From Acutalibacter sp. (GTDB lineage: Bacteria; Bacillota; Clostridia; Oscillospirales; Acutalibacteraceae), in contig JAFLRP010000157.1 of NCBI GenBank assembly GCA_022511515.1, forward strand, positions 1-36,082: a stretch of DNA of 36,082 nt, given 5' to 3'. This document shows, piece by piece, positions 16,362 through 23,747 of this stretch. The first letter of the stretch is position 1. The number at the start of each line of letters is the position of its first letter. The notes beneath the pieces were generated by a model. The model did no database searches. It saw only the letters and a program-made list of their open reading frames with translations, and had not been told where the DNA came from. The translations under genes and the position numbers were made by a program.

Positions 16362-16390
16362 ATTGTAGCATATTGTCTGTCAAAAAGCAA
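16362..16390 (-). promoter_or_regulatory. lexA promoter
   Basis: On the minus strand: TTGCTT (16385-16390), 17-base spacer, TACAAT (16362-16367), about 40 bases before the lexA start. A TTGACA sits inside the spacer but has no properly spaced -10. Confidence 0.6.
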
Positions 16391-16402
16391 ACACTTGTTT
16401 GC
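16387..16402. promoter_or_regulatory. Putative SOS box (LexA operator)
   Basis: A perfect 16-bp palindrome-type site, GCAAAC-ACTT-GTTTGC, fits the Gram-positive LexA layout CGAAC-N4-GTTCG with A/T in place of G/C at the second position. It overlaps the lexA -35 box, the expected position for autorepression. Confidence 0.65.
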
Positions 16403-16475
16403 GGGAATTTTGAATTGTTCACAAAACATGTAGACTTTATTCATATTCTGGTAACAATTGCATGGAGAAAATCGT

Positions 16476-16602
16476 TATAATGGAGGTGTACTCAGAAGAA
16501 ATGGCCCGCACCCTTTCTTTTGAGGTACGTGTTCTACCCTCCTCAATAATACCCCTCAAGCAAAAAAGGAAGGAACCGGCACCCCCGGTTTTTTCCTTTT
16601 TT
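16476..16602 (+). ncRNA. Candidate small RNA or 45-codon leader-type gene
   Basis: A perfect TATAAT (16476-16481), with a poor -35, is followed after about 80 bases by a very strong terminator (16562-16602). No long frame lies between. A short frame starts at ATG 16501, 12 bases after GGAGGTG (16482-16488), and would encode 45 residues beginning MARTLSFEVRVLPSS, but its second half runs through the terminator, so it would not be fully transcribed if the terminator works. I favour a small RNA; a short peptide or transcriptional attenuator remains possible. Confidence 0.4.
16562..16602 (+). terminator. Very strong 18-bp terminator
   Basis: A run AAAAAAGGAAGGAACCGG (16562-16579) pairs along its whole length with CCGGTTTTTTCCTTTTTT (16585-16602), with two G-U pairs. 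A five-base loop lies between and the 3' arm itself carries the T tract. Confidence 0.85.
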
Positions 16603-16612
16603 CTATATTTCA

Positions 16613-16641
16613 TTGATTTTGCTGTTAGTTTGTGGTAAAAT
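16613..16641 (+). promoter_or_regulatory. Promoter of candidate structured RNA
   Basis: TTGATT (16613-16618), 17-base spacer, TAAAAT (16636-16641). The predicted start falls at about 16648, exactly where the long inverted repeat begins. Confidence 0.65.
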
Positions 16642-16647
16642 AATAGC

Positions 16648-16807
16648 GCTACGCAAACTGAATAATTGTGTTCAAAAAAGGGGAGTCCTGTTTTTTGGTA
16701 AAAACGCGGGCTCTACTTGGGTTTCCCTTTTTTGAAATCATAAGTTTGCGTAGCAGCATTGGAGCGAAGCGTTTTTCGGCGCATGGCTCCGGCTGTGCGC
16801 TTTTTTT
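16648..16807 (+). ncRNA. Candidate structured non-coding RNA with long closing stem
   Basis: The two ends of a 107-base segment pair: GCTACGCAAACT (16648-16659) with AGTTTGCGTAGC (16743-16754), 12 bp perfect. After an asymmetric internal loop (11 and 6 bases), TTCAAAAAAGGGGA (16671-16684) pairs with 16723-16736 (one G-U), and the apical part folds again (GTTTTT/AAAAAC). A terminator hairpin follows (GCGCA 16779-16783 with TGCGC 16796-16800, then TTTTTTT). With the promoter at 16613-16641 this makes a ~160-base transcription unit without a credible protein. Rod shape with an internal bubble recalls 6S RNA, but I see no 6S consensus. A mobile inverted-repeat element is the alternative. Confidence 0.5.
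16779..16807 (+). terminator. Terminator of candidate structured RNA
   Basis: Stem GCGCA/TGCGC, extended inside by GC/GC around a TCCG loop, followed by seven T residues. Confidence 0.7.
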
Positions 16808-16890
16808 GTTGCCCAAAAGTCTGTTTGCTCTGTACGGTAGGAAGAAAAGCGTGAGGCAAAATCATCTCAAAGGGGGGATGGAAGGATGTT

Positions 16891-17091
16891 TTGTATTATG
16901 ATGAACAAATTGAGCTGAAAAATCTTTTCATCTTGCTCAATTACCGCACGGGACAGCAGCCCGTATACGATTCATCTTTCACTCTTCTCTATGGAGAGGA
17001 AGATCATAGTTATGCCCTTGTGTTCCGTACCAACCCTGACCTGACGCTCACCCCAGACAATATCGGCGACAAAGGCGTGGAAGTGGATTAA
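16891..17091 (+). CDS. Possible small protein of unknown function
   Basis: A 66-codon frame starting with TTG, about 4 bases after GGAAGGA, ends with TAA. The product (starting MYYDEQIELKNLF, acidic at the C-terminus) has no signal peptide or recognisable domain. Its composition is protein-like and not a shadow of another gene. The weak start and lack of a recognised family make it uncertain; it could be a remnant of a larger gene. After it, 17092-17261 holds an inverted repeat TTTGACC (17105-17111)/GGTCAAA (17127-17133) and AT-rich DNA but no clear promoter. Confidence 0.35.
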   Translation: MYYDEQIELKNLFILLNYRTGQQPVYDSSFTLLYGEEDHSYALVFRTNPDLTLTPDNIGDKGVEVD

Positions 17092-17261
17092 AAAATTACT
17101 TCTTTTTGACCGGAAGGCAAGCGAAGGGTCAAATTCTTTCGGGGAAAAATTTTTTGGAAAAAATTTGAAAAAATGTAAAACCAAAATACCCTGTGGCCTG
17201 TCAGTAGAGTAGAAGCCGCAAAAACGCGGTCAAACTTTTATTCTGAAAGAGAGGATTCATC

Positions 17262-19076
17262 ATGAAAAAGAAAGTCATTTCCCTTCTGCTGGCAGTTGCG
17301 CTCATACTTGCCAGTACCGTCATAGCCAGTGCTGAGGCCATCCCTTTCCGGGACGTGCCCAGTTCCCAATGGTATTATGGCGCTGTTGTATTTTGCTATA
17401 ACAACGGCTACATGACAGGCGACAGCGCTACGGCGTTTAAGCCCAACGGTACCGTCACCCGCGCGCAGGTTGCACAGGTGCTGTACAATCTCAAGGCCAA
17501 CCGCGACCCTGCAACGGCGGCCATCAACGCTATGCCTTTTCAAGATGTGCCCAAGAACCAGTGGTATGCCAAGGCTGTTGCATGGTGCTGGGCCAACGGC
17601 GTTACCTCCGGCACATCAGCCACGATCTTTGAACCTAACGCCCCTGTCACACGTGAGCAGCTCGCCGTGCTGTTTTATAATGCAGAGGGCGCACCCAGTG
17701 CAATCCAGATCAAGGCCAGCCGGTATAACGACTGGAGCAGGGTCAGCTCTTGGGCCAGAAACGGCGTTGCGTGGGCGATAAACAGCGGTCTCATCAGCGG
17801 CACGGGCAACAATACCATCGATCCCAGAGCCACCGCGCCCCGCTGTCAGCTTGCGCAGATTTTGATGAATTTCACCCGCAAGGGGAATGACACCGACGCC
17901 GAAGGTGAAGGCGAGGGCGAGGGATCGGATCCCGACCCTGATCCCGATCCTTCCACGACACCTGATCCCAGTCCGTCTCCGTCTGAGCCGCCTGTCACAC
18001 CTACACCCACTCCCGATCCCACTCCCGATCCCACTCCCACACCCACGCCGGACGCAGACGCAACAGTATGGGGTTTTTCCCTTTCGTCATGGACATCAAA
18101 GATGGTAACCAAGATTTCGGAAAATGATGATGAACGGGGTACGGACGGTTCCCATACTTATTCGGCGCGGTTCTGTTCTAACGGCGGGATCGGCTGGATC
18201 GACAGTGTTACGTTCAAAGTCGAAGATGTGACGCCTACCGCTTACAAAAATATGTACCAAACCATGGGAAAAAGCGCTGAGATCACACAGATCGTCAAAG
18301 AGTCGACCGCCGCTTTACGCAGCGAGAAGATTTTGGAGCCTCTGGATGATTCCAAGGATACGCCTGTTAAACGTGATGTATCTGCCGTCAGTGCGGTCGA
18401 TCTTACGGTAACAGCGGATATCGGCGTGCGAGCCTTGAAGGTGTCGGCTGTGAAGGATAAAGCAGTTTTGGATACAGTCTATATCGTGGCGTCTCCATAT
18501 GCCCATGGCAGTTATAGTGAATACTGCCCGCAGGATCTGGAACTGTATCAGCGTGTCAGGGAAATCATAGAAAGCCATCTTTGGACAGCAGCCATGACTT
18601 CCGCCGAAAAACTCGGAGCGATCGCCGGCTATATCAATACTACCACTCATTATCCGGGGAAAATTATCGTCTCCAAAGAGTATAACCCCACTCTTTGGCG
18701 GGATTGGTCAGTAGATGGGATCGATCTGTATTACAACATGAACGGAGGTGATCCGATTTTAAGCAGAACGATGGCATTGCAGGGCGGGATCATAACCTGC
18801 CTGGCAGCACATCTTTTGGAGCGGGTCGCTACAGAAGATCTTGGCTTAGAATATCTGTATGTAAATGGGGAACTGAAAGAAACCGGAGAGGGCGTCTGGA
18901 TCGGTATGGGCTCATACAGTACCAATCCCCGTGTTCCCACTCATGTGACACTCTGGTACCGCGACGCTTCCGGGATAACGCATGCTTATGATGCCCAGGG
19001 GATGGAGTTTAATGATCCCGAGAAGGCTGCCTGTGAAGGGCATGGCTGCAAAGAGAAGATCATACCCCTCAAATAA
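17262..19076 (+). CDS. SLH-anchored protein with C-terminal transglutaminase-like domain
   Basis: A 604-residue exported surface protein. Layout: signal peptide (1-24); three SLH domains (about 26-77, 90-142, 153-206); an Asp/Glu/Pro/Thr linker (208-266) built from short DP, TP and PDPT repeats; then a unique C-terminal region (267-604). In the latter, MTSAEKLGAIAGYINTTTHYP (445-465), Cys513 in ITCLAAHLL, His561 in PTHVTLWYRD and Asp577 in YDAQG fall in the order and spacing of the Cys-His-Asp triad of transglutaminase-like/cysteine peptidase folds, so cross-linking or peptidase activity at the wall is plausible. That assignment is inference from motif order. GAGAGGA precedes the ATG. The third SLH domain is divergent (DPRATAPRCQLAQ instead of the TRAQ-type motif). 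Confidence 0.85.
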   Translation: MKKKVISLLLAVALILASTVIASAEAIPFRDVPSSQWYYGAVVFCYNNGYMTGDSATAFKPNGTVTRAQVAQVLYNLKANRDPATAAINAMPFQDVPKNQWYAKAVAWCWANGVTSGTSATIFEPNAPVTREQLAVLFYNAEGAPSAIQIKASRYNDWSRVSSWARNGVAWAINSGLISGTGNNTIDPRATAPRCQLAQILMNFTRKGNDTDAEGEGEGEGSDPDPDPDPSTTPDPSPSPSEPPVTPTPTPDPTPDPTPTPTPDADATVWGFSLSSWTSKMVTKISENDDERGTDGSHTYSARFCSNGGIGWIDSVTFKVEDVTPTAYKNMYQTMGKSAEITQIVKESTAALRSEKILEPLDDSKDTPVKRDVSAVSAVDLTVTADIGVRALKVSAVKDKAVLDTVYIVASPYAHGSYSEYCPQDLELYQRVREIIESHLWTAAMTSAEKLGAIAGYINTTTHYPGKIIVSKEYNPTLWRDWSVDGIDLYYNMNGGDPILSRTMALQGGIITCLAAHLLERVATEDLGLEYLYVNGELKETGEGVWIGMGSYSTNPRVPTHVTLWYRDASGITHAYDAQGMEFNDPEKAACEGHGCKEKIIPLK

Positions 19077-19124
19077 ACAGTGATGTCTTTTTGCTATTGA
19101 AATGATAGTCTGTAATAACGCTGT

Positions 19125-19140
19125 CCCGCCTTTTGGCGGG
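19125..19140 (+). terminator. Hairpin between two SLH protein genes (weak terminator or processing site)
   Basis: CCCGCC-TTTT-GGCGGG, a perfect 6-bp stem, followed by TTCGCGTC rather than a T tract. It may attenuate rather than terminate; the next gene starts 32 bases later. Confidence 0.4.
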
Positions 19141-19172
19141 TTCGCGTCAAAAAAATTTAGGAGGACAGAAGA

Positions 19173-21008
19173 ATGAACAAAGTTAAGAAAATTTTATCCG
19201 TACTGCTGGCAGTGTTCCTGCTGGCAAGCTGCCTGCCTATGACGGCCGGCGCAGCCGACACAGCCTACTACAGCGGCGCACCTGCGGGAAGAAGCTATAC
19301 GATTTCCACCGCAGACCAGATGAAAGCGCTGGCGGAGACCGTCAACGGCGGCGAGGACTACGAGGGTACGACCTTTACGATGACGCAGGATATTGACCTG
19401 AACGGCAGCGAAAACAACCAGTGGACGCCGATTGGACAAGAGTTCTCTTTCGATGGTATCTTTGACGGCGGTAACCACAAAATTACGGGACTGTACATCA
19501 ATCACCTGTACCTGCATGAGCCTGAGGAACTTGATGACCTTATGTTTGCCGCTTTGTTTGGTTTTTTGGGCGATGGGGGCACGGTCAAAAACCTGACTGT
19601 AGACGGTTCTGTCACGCTAAACTGCAATGGTGATACTCATTGGGCCGCTTGTGCCAGCGGCGTTGTGGCATATAATCTCGGCACAGTGAAAAACTGCCAT
19701 AACAATGCTAAGATAAGCGCCGGCGGTCGGGTTCTTATCGCCGGCGGTATAGTAGGCTACAACTTCGATTATAGTTCCAAAGGCACGGTATCGGACTGCT
19801 CCAACACCGGGACAATAATCAGCGAAGGCGAAGCCGGCGGCGTGGTAGGAGACAGCTTTGTTGACGGCAAAGTGATCTGGAATTGTTTCAACTCCGGGAC
19901 GATAACCGGTGACTGTGCCGGAGGTATCGTAGGAATTTTTGATAGAGGATCGGAAGGCTGCACAATGGAAAACTGCTACAACACCGGAAATGTGACCGGC
20001 ACACAAGAGGCCGGCGGCATTGCGGGACATTCCGGCGCTTTCACCGTGGTAAAAAACTGCTATAATATCGGCAAGGTGTCCGGCGGTACAAATGTCGGCG
20101 GCGTGGCAGGAGATAACGAAAGCTCAGGCTTTGGGGATAGTGATGATCGTTTCGCCACGGTGGAAAATTGCTATTACCTCACCGGCACAGCCGCAGGCGG
20201 TATCAAGGGAAAAGATGTGGCCGGTCAGGCGGAAAAACTGACGGCTGACGCATTCAAGCTGACTTCCAGCTTCAAAAACTGGGACTTCACCAGTGTATGG
20301 GAAATGGGCAAGGATGCAAACGGAAACGATGTACGCCCTATTCTCAAAAACCCAAAAGAAACAAATTTGAAATCGCTTTCAAGCGGCACCACTCCAGACA
20401 ACCCCGGCAACCCCGGCACGCCCGGCGGTCCCAGTGACGCCGAGGACCCCGACGATCCCGGAGAAAAGCCATCCGCTTCCAAGTTTACCGATGTTCCCGC
20501 TACCGAATATTATTACAACGCCGTAAACTGGGCCGTGGAAAATGAAATCGTGGCCGGAACCTCTGCTACCACGTTCTCGCCCAACCAGAACTGCACCCGT
20601 GGGCAGATCGTCACCTTCCTGTGGCGGGCGGCGGGGAAGCCCGAGCCGAAAACGACGGTCAATCCCTTCGCTGACGTGAAATCCAGCGAGTACTACTATA
20701 AGGCCGTCCTGTGGGCGTTTGAGAACAACATCGTGGCGGGGACAAGCGCTGCCACGTTCTCGCCCAATCAAAACTGCACCAGAGGGCAGATCGTTACGTT
20801 CCTCTGGCGTGCGGCGGAAAAGCCCGAGCCGAAAACGACGGTCAACCCGTTCTCTGACGTAAAGTCCAGCGAATACTACTATAAGGCCGTCCTGTGGGCC
20901 CATGAGAACAAGATCGTGGCAGGCACCTCTGCCGACAAATTCTCCCCCAACAGCACCTGTACCCGCGCGCAAGCCGTGACCTTTCTATACCGCGATATGG
21001 GCAAGTAA
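19173..21008 (+). CDS. SLH-anchored GLUG-repeat surface protein (adhesin-like)
   Basis: A 611-residue exported protein. N-terminal signal peptide (1-28), which contains LASC, a lipobox-like word, although the AGAA site a few residues later suggests ordinary cleavage. Residues ~40-365 are GLUG-type beta-helix repeats: an opening ISTADQMKALAETVNGG, TPIG...FDGIFDGGNHKITGLYI, then recurring GGIVGYN, GGVVGDS, GGIVGIF, GGIAGH and GGVAGDN turns with NCYNTG-like strands. A Pro/Gly/Asp linker (392-436) leads to three C-terminal SLH domains (437-611). The SLH copies are almost identical at DNA level with a 183-base period, implying recent duplication. AGGAGG lies just upstream of the ATG. Role in adhesion or glycan binding is inferred from the family. 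Confidence 0.88.
   Translation: MNKVKKILSVLLAVFLLASCLPMTAGAADTAYYSGAPAGRSYTISTADQMKALAETVNGGEDYEGTTFTMTQDIDLNGSENNQWTPIGQEFSFDGIFDGGNHKITGLYINHLYLHEPEELDDLMFAALFGFLGDGGTVKNLTVDGSVTLNCNGDTHWAACASGVVAYNLGTVKNCHNNAKISAGGRVLIAGGIVGYNFDYSSKGTVSDCSNTGTIISEGEAGGVVGDSFVDGKVIWNCFNSGTITGDCAGGIVGIFDRGSEGCTMENCYNTGNVTGTQEAGGIAGHSGAFTVVKNCYNIGKVSGGTNVGGVAGDNESSGFGDSDDRFATVENCYYLTGTAAGGIKGKDVAGQAEKLTADAFKLTSSFKNWDFTSVWEMGKDANGNDVRPILKNPKETNLKSLSSGTTPDNPGNPGTPGGPSDAEDPDDPGEKPSASKFTDVPATEYYYNAVNWAVENEIVAGTSATTFSPNQNCTRGQIVTFLWRAAGKPEPKTTVNPFADVKSSEYYYKAVLWAFENNIVAGTSAATFSPNQNCTRGQIVTFLWRAAEKPEPKTTVNPFSDVKSSEYYYKAVLWAHENKIVAGTSADKFSPNSTCTRAQAVTFLYRDMGK
20475..21002 (+). repeat. Near-identical tandem SLH-coding repeats (period 183 bp)
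   Basis: The segment starting GTCAATCCCTTCGCTGACGT at 20658 recurs at 20841 with few changes, mostly at third codon positions, and a more diverged first unit precedes it. The repeat unit is 61 codons, one SLH domain plus its GKPEPKTTVNPF-type linker. Confidence 0.85.
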
Positions 21009-21043
21009 TCATCTAATAGAAGCATAAATTTTCCGCAAACGCG

Positions 21044-21064
21044 CCCGGACAGAACCTGTCCGGG
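21044..21064 (+). terminator. Hairpin after the GLUG-SLH gene
   Basis: CCCGGACAG (21044-21052) pairs perfectly with CTGTCCGGG (21056-21064), flanked by further GCGC pairing; the T-rich part (TGCATTTTC) is weak but follows within a few bases. Confidence 0.6.
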
Positions 21065-21123
21065 CCGCGCTGCATTTTCAGAAAATGGAGGAGCGAGGAG
21101 CTTCTTCATTTTTTTATCATCTT

Positions 21124-21153
21124 GTATATTTTCCCGCCTTTCGGCTCAGAATA
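21124..21153 (+). promoter_or_regulatory. Possible forespore sigma-F-type promoter
   Basis: GTATA (21124-21128) matches the sigma-F -35 pattern (GYWTA); after 15 bases comes GCTCAGAATA, which agrees with about six of the eight informative positions of the -10 pattern. No convincing sigma-A promoter lies in this gap. Weak evidence, but consistent with a SpoIIQ role. Confidence 0.3.
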
Positions 21154-21201
21154 CAGATGCGTACCAATCACTGTAATTTTGATCCGAAAGGAATGGAACA
21201 C

Positions 21202-22035
21202 ATGAACGGAAAGCGTTTTTCAGAGAACAAGGCCCGCAGGAACGGATTTTATCTGGCGTTGGCGGTATGTCTGGTGGCGGTGGGCATCGCGGCCTGGAGC
21301 ACCTATGACACGGTCCGCACCTACTTGACCACCGGCAGTCCCTCCTCCAGTCAGGTGCAGGAGACTGACAAGACGTCCGGCGCGCCCGGCACGTCCGGCT
21401 CCGTCAAAGCACAAAATGACGACCCGGAAGCCCCCCGCAGTACCGCGTCCAAGCCCTCCTCTGCCCGGCAGACGGTGGGTTCTGTCACGAACAGAAGCGG
21501 CAACAGGGAAAAAATTGATACGGTCAGCGAGCCGGTGAGCGGCGTGGGAGATGAGCTCCCGGAGGCGGAAGTTCATCTCCCCGAAGAACCCCAAATTCCC
21601 GCCAATGCCCCGCTGTATGAAATCAGCGAGGAGATGATTTTCCCGCTGACCTCCGGAGAAATTCCCCAGGCCTACAGCGCCGGTGCGCCGGTGTATTCCC
21701 CCACCATGAAGGACTGGCGAATTCACGTGGGTATGGACATGAAAGCGGAATCCGGCGAGCAGGTCCTCTCCTGCGGCAACGGGCAGGTCAAGCGCACCTA
21801 TACCGACAGAATGCTGGGCAACGTGATAGAAATCGAGCACGGGGACTATGAATTCTACTACTGCGGCGTGGGAGAGAATTTCCTGGTGAAAGAGGGAGAT
21901 ATTGTCACCAAGGGACAGGCCATCGGCACGGTGACCGCCGTCCCCTTTGAGGCGGCGGAGGAACCGCACCTCCATCTGGAAGTCCGCCGGGACGGCATCG
22001 CTCTCGACCCCGAAAGCATTTTGAAAGCGCAGTAA
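21202..22035 (+). CDS. M23-family peptidase-like protein, SpoIIQ-like
   Basis: A 277-residue protein with one N-terminal membrane helix (about residues 14-34), a Ser/Thr/Pro-rich low-complexity stretch (~45-130), and a C-terminal LytM/M23 domain (~150-277). The domain has the zinc-type motif HVGMD (His and Asp), the IEIEHGDYEFYYCGV segment, GQAIGTV and HLHLEV, so the metal site looks largely intact. This layout (one TM plus M23) and the PLTSGEIPQAYS...YSPTMKDWRIHVG run fit SpoIIQ of Clostridia, the forespore-side half of the SpoIIQ-SpoIIIAH channel; a vegetative wall peptidase is the alternative. Start 21202 is chosen because AAAGGA lies 9 bases upstream and directly abuts the earlier ATG 21193. 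Confidence 0.82.
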   Translation: MNGKRFSENKARRNGFYLALAVCLVAVGIAAWSTYDTVRTYLTTGSPSSSQVQETDKTSGAPGTSGSVKAQNDDPEAPRSTASKPSSARQTVGSVTNRSGNREKIDTVSEPVSGVGDELPEAEVHLPEEPQIPANAPLYEISEEMIFPLTSGEIPQAYSAGAPVYSPTMKDWRIHVGMDMKAESGEQVLSCGNGQVKRTYTDRMLGNVIEIEHGDYEFYYCGVGENFLVKEGDIVTKGQAIGTVTAVPFEAAEEPHLHLEVRRDGIALDPESILKAQ

Positions 22036-22070
22036 AAACAGGAATGGATCGGTGTTTTCTCCGCCCACTT

Positions 22071-22109
22071 AAAAAAGACTTGTCTCTGCAAAGAGACAAG
22101 TCTTTTTTT
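22071..22109. terminator. Bidirectional terminator between the M23 and GH5 genes
   Basis: A long perfect stem (AAAAAAGACTTGTCTCT at 22071-22087 with its complement from 22092) is bounded by A and T runs. It serves both converging genes. Confidence 0.92.
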
Positions 22110-22120
22110 GCAAGAAAAAA

Positions 22121-23701
22121 TCAAAATCTCGAAAGCACGAATTTCCCGGATTCCGATAAGTCACTTTGCTTCCAGCCGCCGTTTGAGGAAGCGCCGGGTT
22201 TCAGTGCGGCGGAGGTCTCATTCTTGTCGCAGAGGGACCAGTTGGCCCAACTGATGTCTCGCTGGTCCAGAAAATCCAGCCATTCCCCGGACTCCTTCAA
22301 AAACACGCCGCCGCTGCCGTCTGCCCGGCTGGTGCCCCATTCGGACACAAATACGGCAATGCCCTTTTTCATGGCTTCGTCGATCCGCTGCCGCAGGGAC
22401 GCCCCATGGGTCCCCGCGTAGAAATGCAGGGTATACATGAGATTCTTTCCCTGCACCGGATCGGCGGCGGCCAGATGGATATCCTGACTCCAGGTGGGGC
22501 TGCCGATCAAAATCACTCCGTCTGATCCGGCGTCCCGAATGGTTTTGACAAGTTCCGCAGCGTAGGGCTTTACGTCGTTTGCCCAGGACACATTCCCGTT
22601 GGGCTCGTTGCAGATCTCATACAGCACCGCCGGACTGTCCTTGTAGCGCTTTGCCATTTCGGCGAAGAATTTTTTCGATTCCTGCAAGTGGGTCTTGGGG
22701 TTGCCGTCGGATAAAATATGCCAGTCGATGATGACGTACATATCGTTTGCAATGGCGGCGTCCACAGCATTGATTACTTGCTTTTTGATGGCTTCCGGCT
22801 GGGATAAATAACCGTTTTCTCCGGTGTACATGGCCACCCGGAACAGGTTCGCGCCGTATTCCGCCGTGGTCTTAATCGCGCCGCTTGATGCGTACTGCCC
22901 GTACCACTGCATGCCGTGGGAACTCATGCCGTGAAGAACGATGGGCTCGCCCGCTTCATTGCAAAGCTGTGTTCCCTTGACCTGTAATTTGCCGTTCTCT
23001 GTCACGCCGCCGGACCGTGTCACCGAGGGTTGGGGCGGGTTGGAAGAATTGCCCGGATTCCGGGGAACATCGGGAAAATCCGATTTCTTTGCCGCCCGGC
23101 AAATCAGAGCGCAGGCTTCCGCACGGGACAACCCGCTCTTGGGGCGGAAAGTCCCCTCCACGTCGCCGAATACTACGCCCACGCTGTAGGCGGCCAGCAC
23201 CGTGTCATAATACCTGCCGTCAAGCTGGGAGAAATCTTTCATCTTTTTTGATTCCGTGTTGTAGTCTCCTGTTCCGATGGCACTGGGCAGAAAGGCTTTC
23301 ATCATGATTTTCACCGCCAACTGCCGGGTAATGGGCTTGTTGAAGGTCTCGCCGGTGGGAGGCAGTTCGTCCCAATCGTACCAGCCTTGCTCCAGCGCGG
23401 CCTGGGTCATGGGAGCGGCCCAGTGGCTTGTCTGTCCCACGCCGGGGATAAGTCCCCGCCGCCTTGCGATAATGCTGACAAATTCCGCCCCGGTGATGGT
23501 GCCGTTCGGGCGGAACGTGCCGTCCTCGTACCCGGCAAGCCAGCCGGACTCCGTCATGGCCATGATGTCGTTGTAGTACCATTTGCCGGGCTTCACGTCG
23601 GGAAAGGTTTTTCGGGAGAAAGTTTCTCCTGCGGCTGCCCCGGGCGCACTGCTCAAAAGAAGCTGGGCGACTGCAATGACACAAGCGATAACGCGGCTCA
23701 T
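22121..23701 (-). CDS. SLH-anchored glycoside hydrolase family 5 (endoglucanase-like)
   Basis: A 526-residue exported enzyme that hydrolyses beta-linked polysaccharide, probably cellulose-type. Layout: signal peptide (1-24), three SLH domains (about 32-78, 82-138, 152-205), short linker with NPPQPSVTRSGG, then the GH5 catalytic domain (~220-526), closest to subfamily 2 (LHGMSSHGMQWYG start, VIIDWHIL, ICNEPNG). The catalytic acid/base is Glu366 (ICNEPNG) and the nucleophile Glu454 (VSEWGTS), both intact. No carbohydrate-binding module is seen. The start is placed at 23701 because GAGGAG lies 8 bases upstream on the minus strand and the next residues form a proper signal peptide; the upstream ATG 23737 would add a basic tail. 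SLH2 is degenerate. Confidence 0.92.
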   Translation of the reverse strand: MSRVIACVIAVAQLLLSSAPGAAAGETFSRKTFPDVKPGKWYYNDIMAMTESGWLAGYEDGTFRPNGTITGAEFVSIIARRRGLIPGVGQTSHWAAPMTQAALEQGWYDWDELPPTGETFNKPITRQLAVKIMMKAFLPSAIGTGDYNTESKKMKDFSQLDGRYYDTVLAAYSVGVVFGDVEGTFRPKSGLSRAEACALICRAAKKSDFPDVPRNPGNSSNPPQPSVTRSGGVTENGKLQVKGTQLCNEAGEPIVLHGMSSHGMQWYGQYASSGAIKTTAEYGANLFRVAMYTGENGYLSQPEAIKKQVINAVDAAIANDMYVIIDWHILSDGNPKTHLQESKKFFAEMAKRYKDSPAVLYEICNEPNGNVSWANDVKPYAAELVKTIRDAGSDGVILIGSPTWSQDIHLAAADPVQGKNLMYTLHFYAGTHGASLRQRIDEAMKKGIAVFVSEWGTSRADGSGGVFLKESGEWLDFLDQRDISWANWSLCDKNETSAALKPGASSNGGWKQSDLSESGKFVLSRF

Positions 23702-23747
23702 TTTGAAAACTCCTCTATTCCGTTTTTTTGTGTTCATGATAATCGTT

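Noticed and set aside
16458..16481. TTGCAT as the -35 box for the TATAAT at 16476
   Set aside because: The spacer is only 12 bases, too short for a sigma-A promoter; the -35 of this unit remains unclear.
16668..16901. 77-codon plus-strand frame through the structured RNA
   Set aside because: It runs through both stems and the terminator of the candidate RNA, has no ribosome site and encodes no recognisable protein.
17105..17225. Possible riboswitch before the first SLH gene
   Set aside because: There is a TTTGACC/GGTCAAA stem and a small CCGC/GCGG hairpin, but no motif of c-di-GMP, cobalamin or other classes I know.
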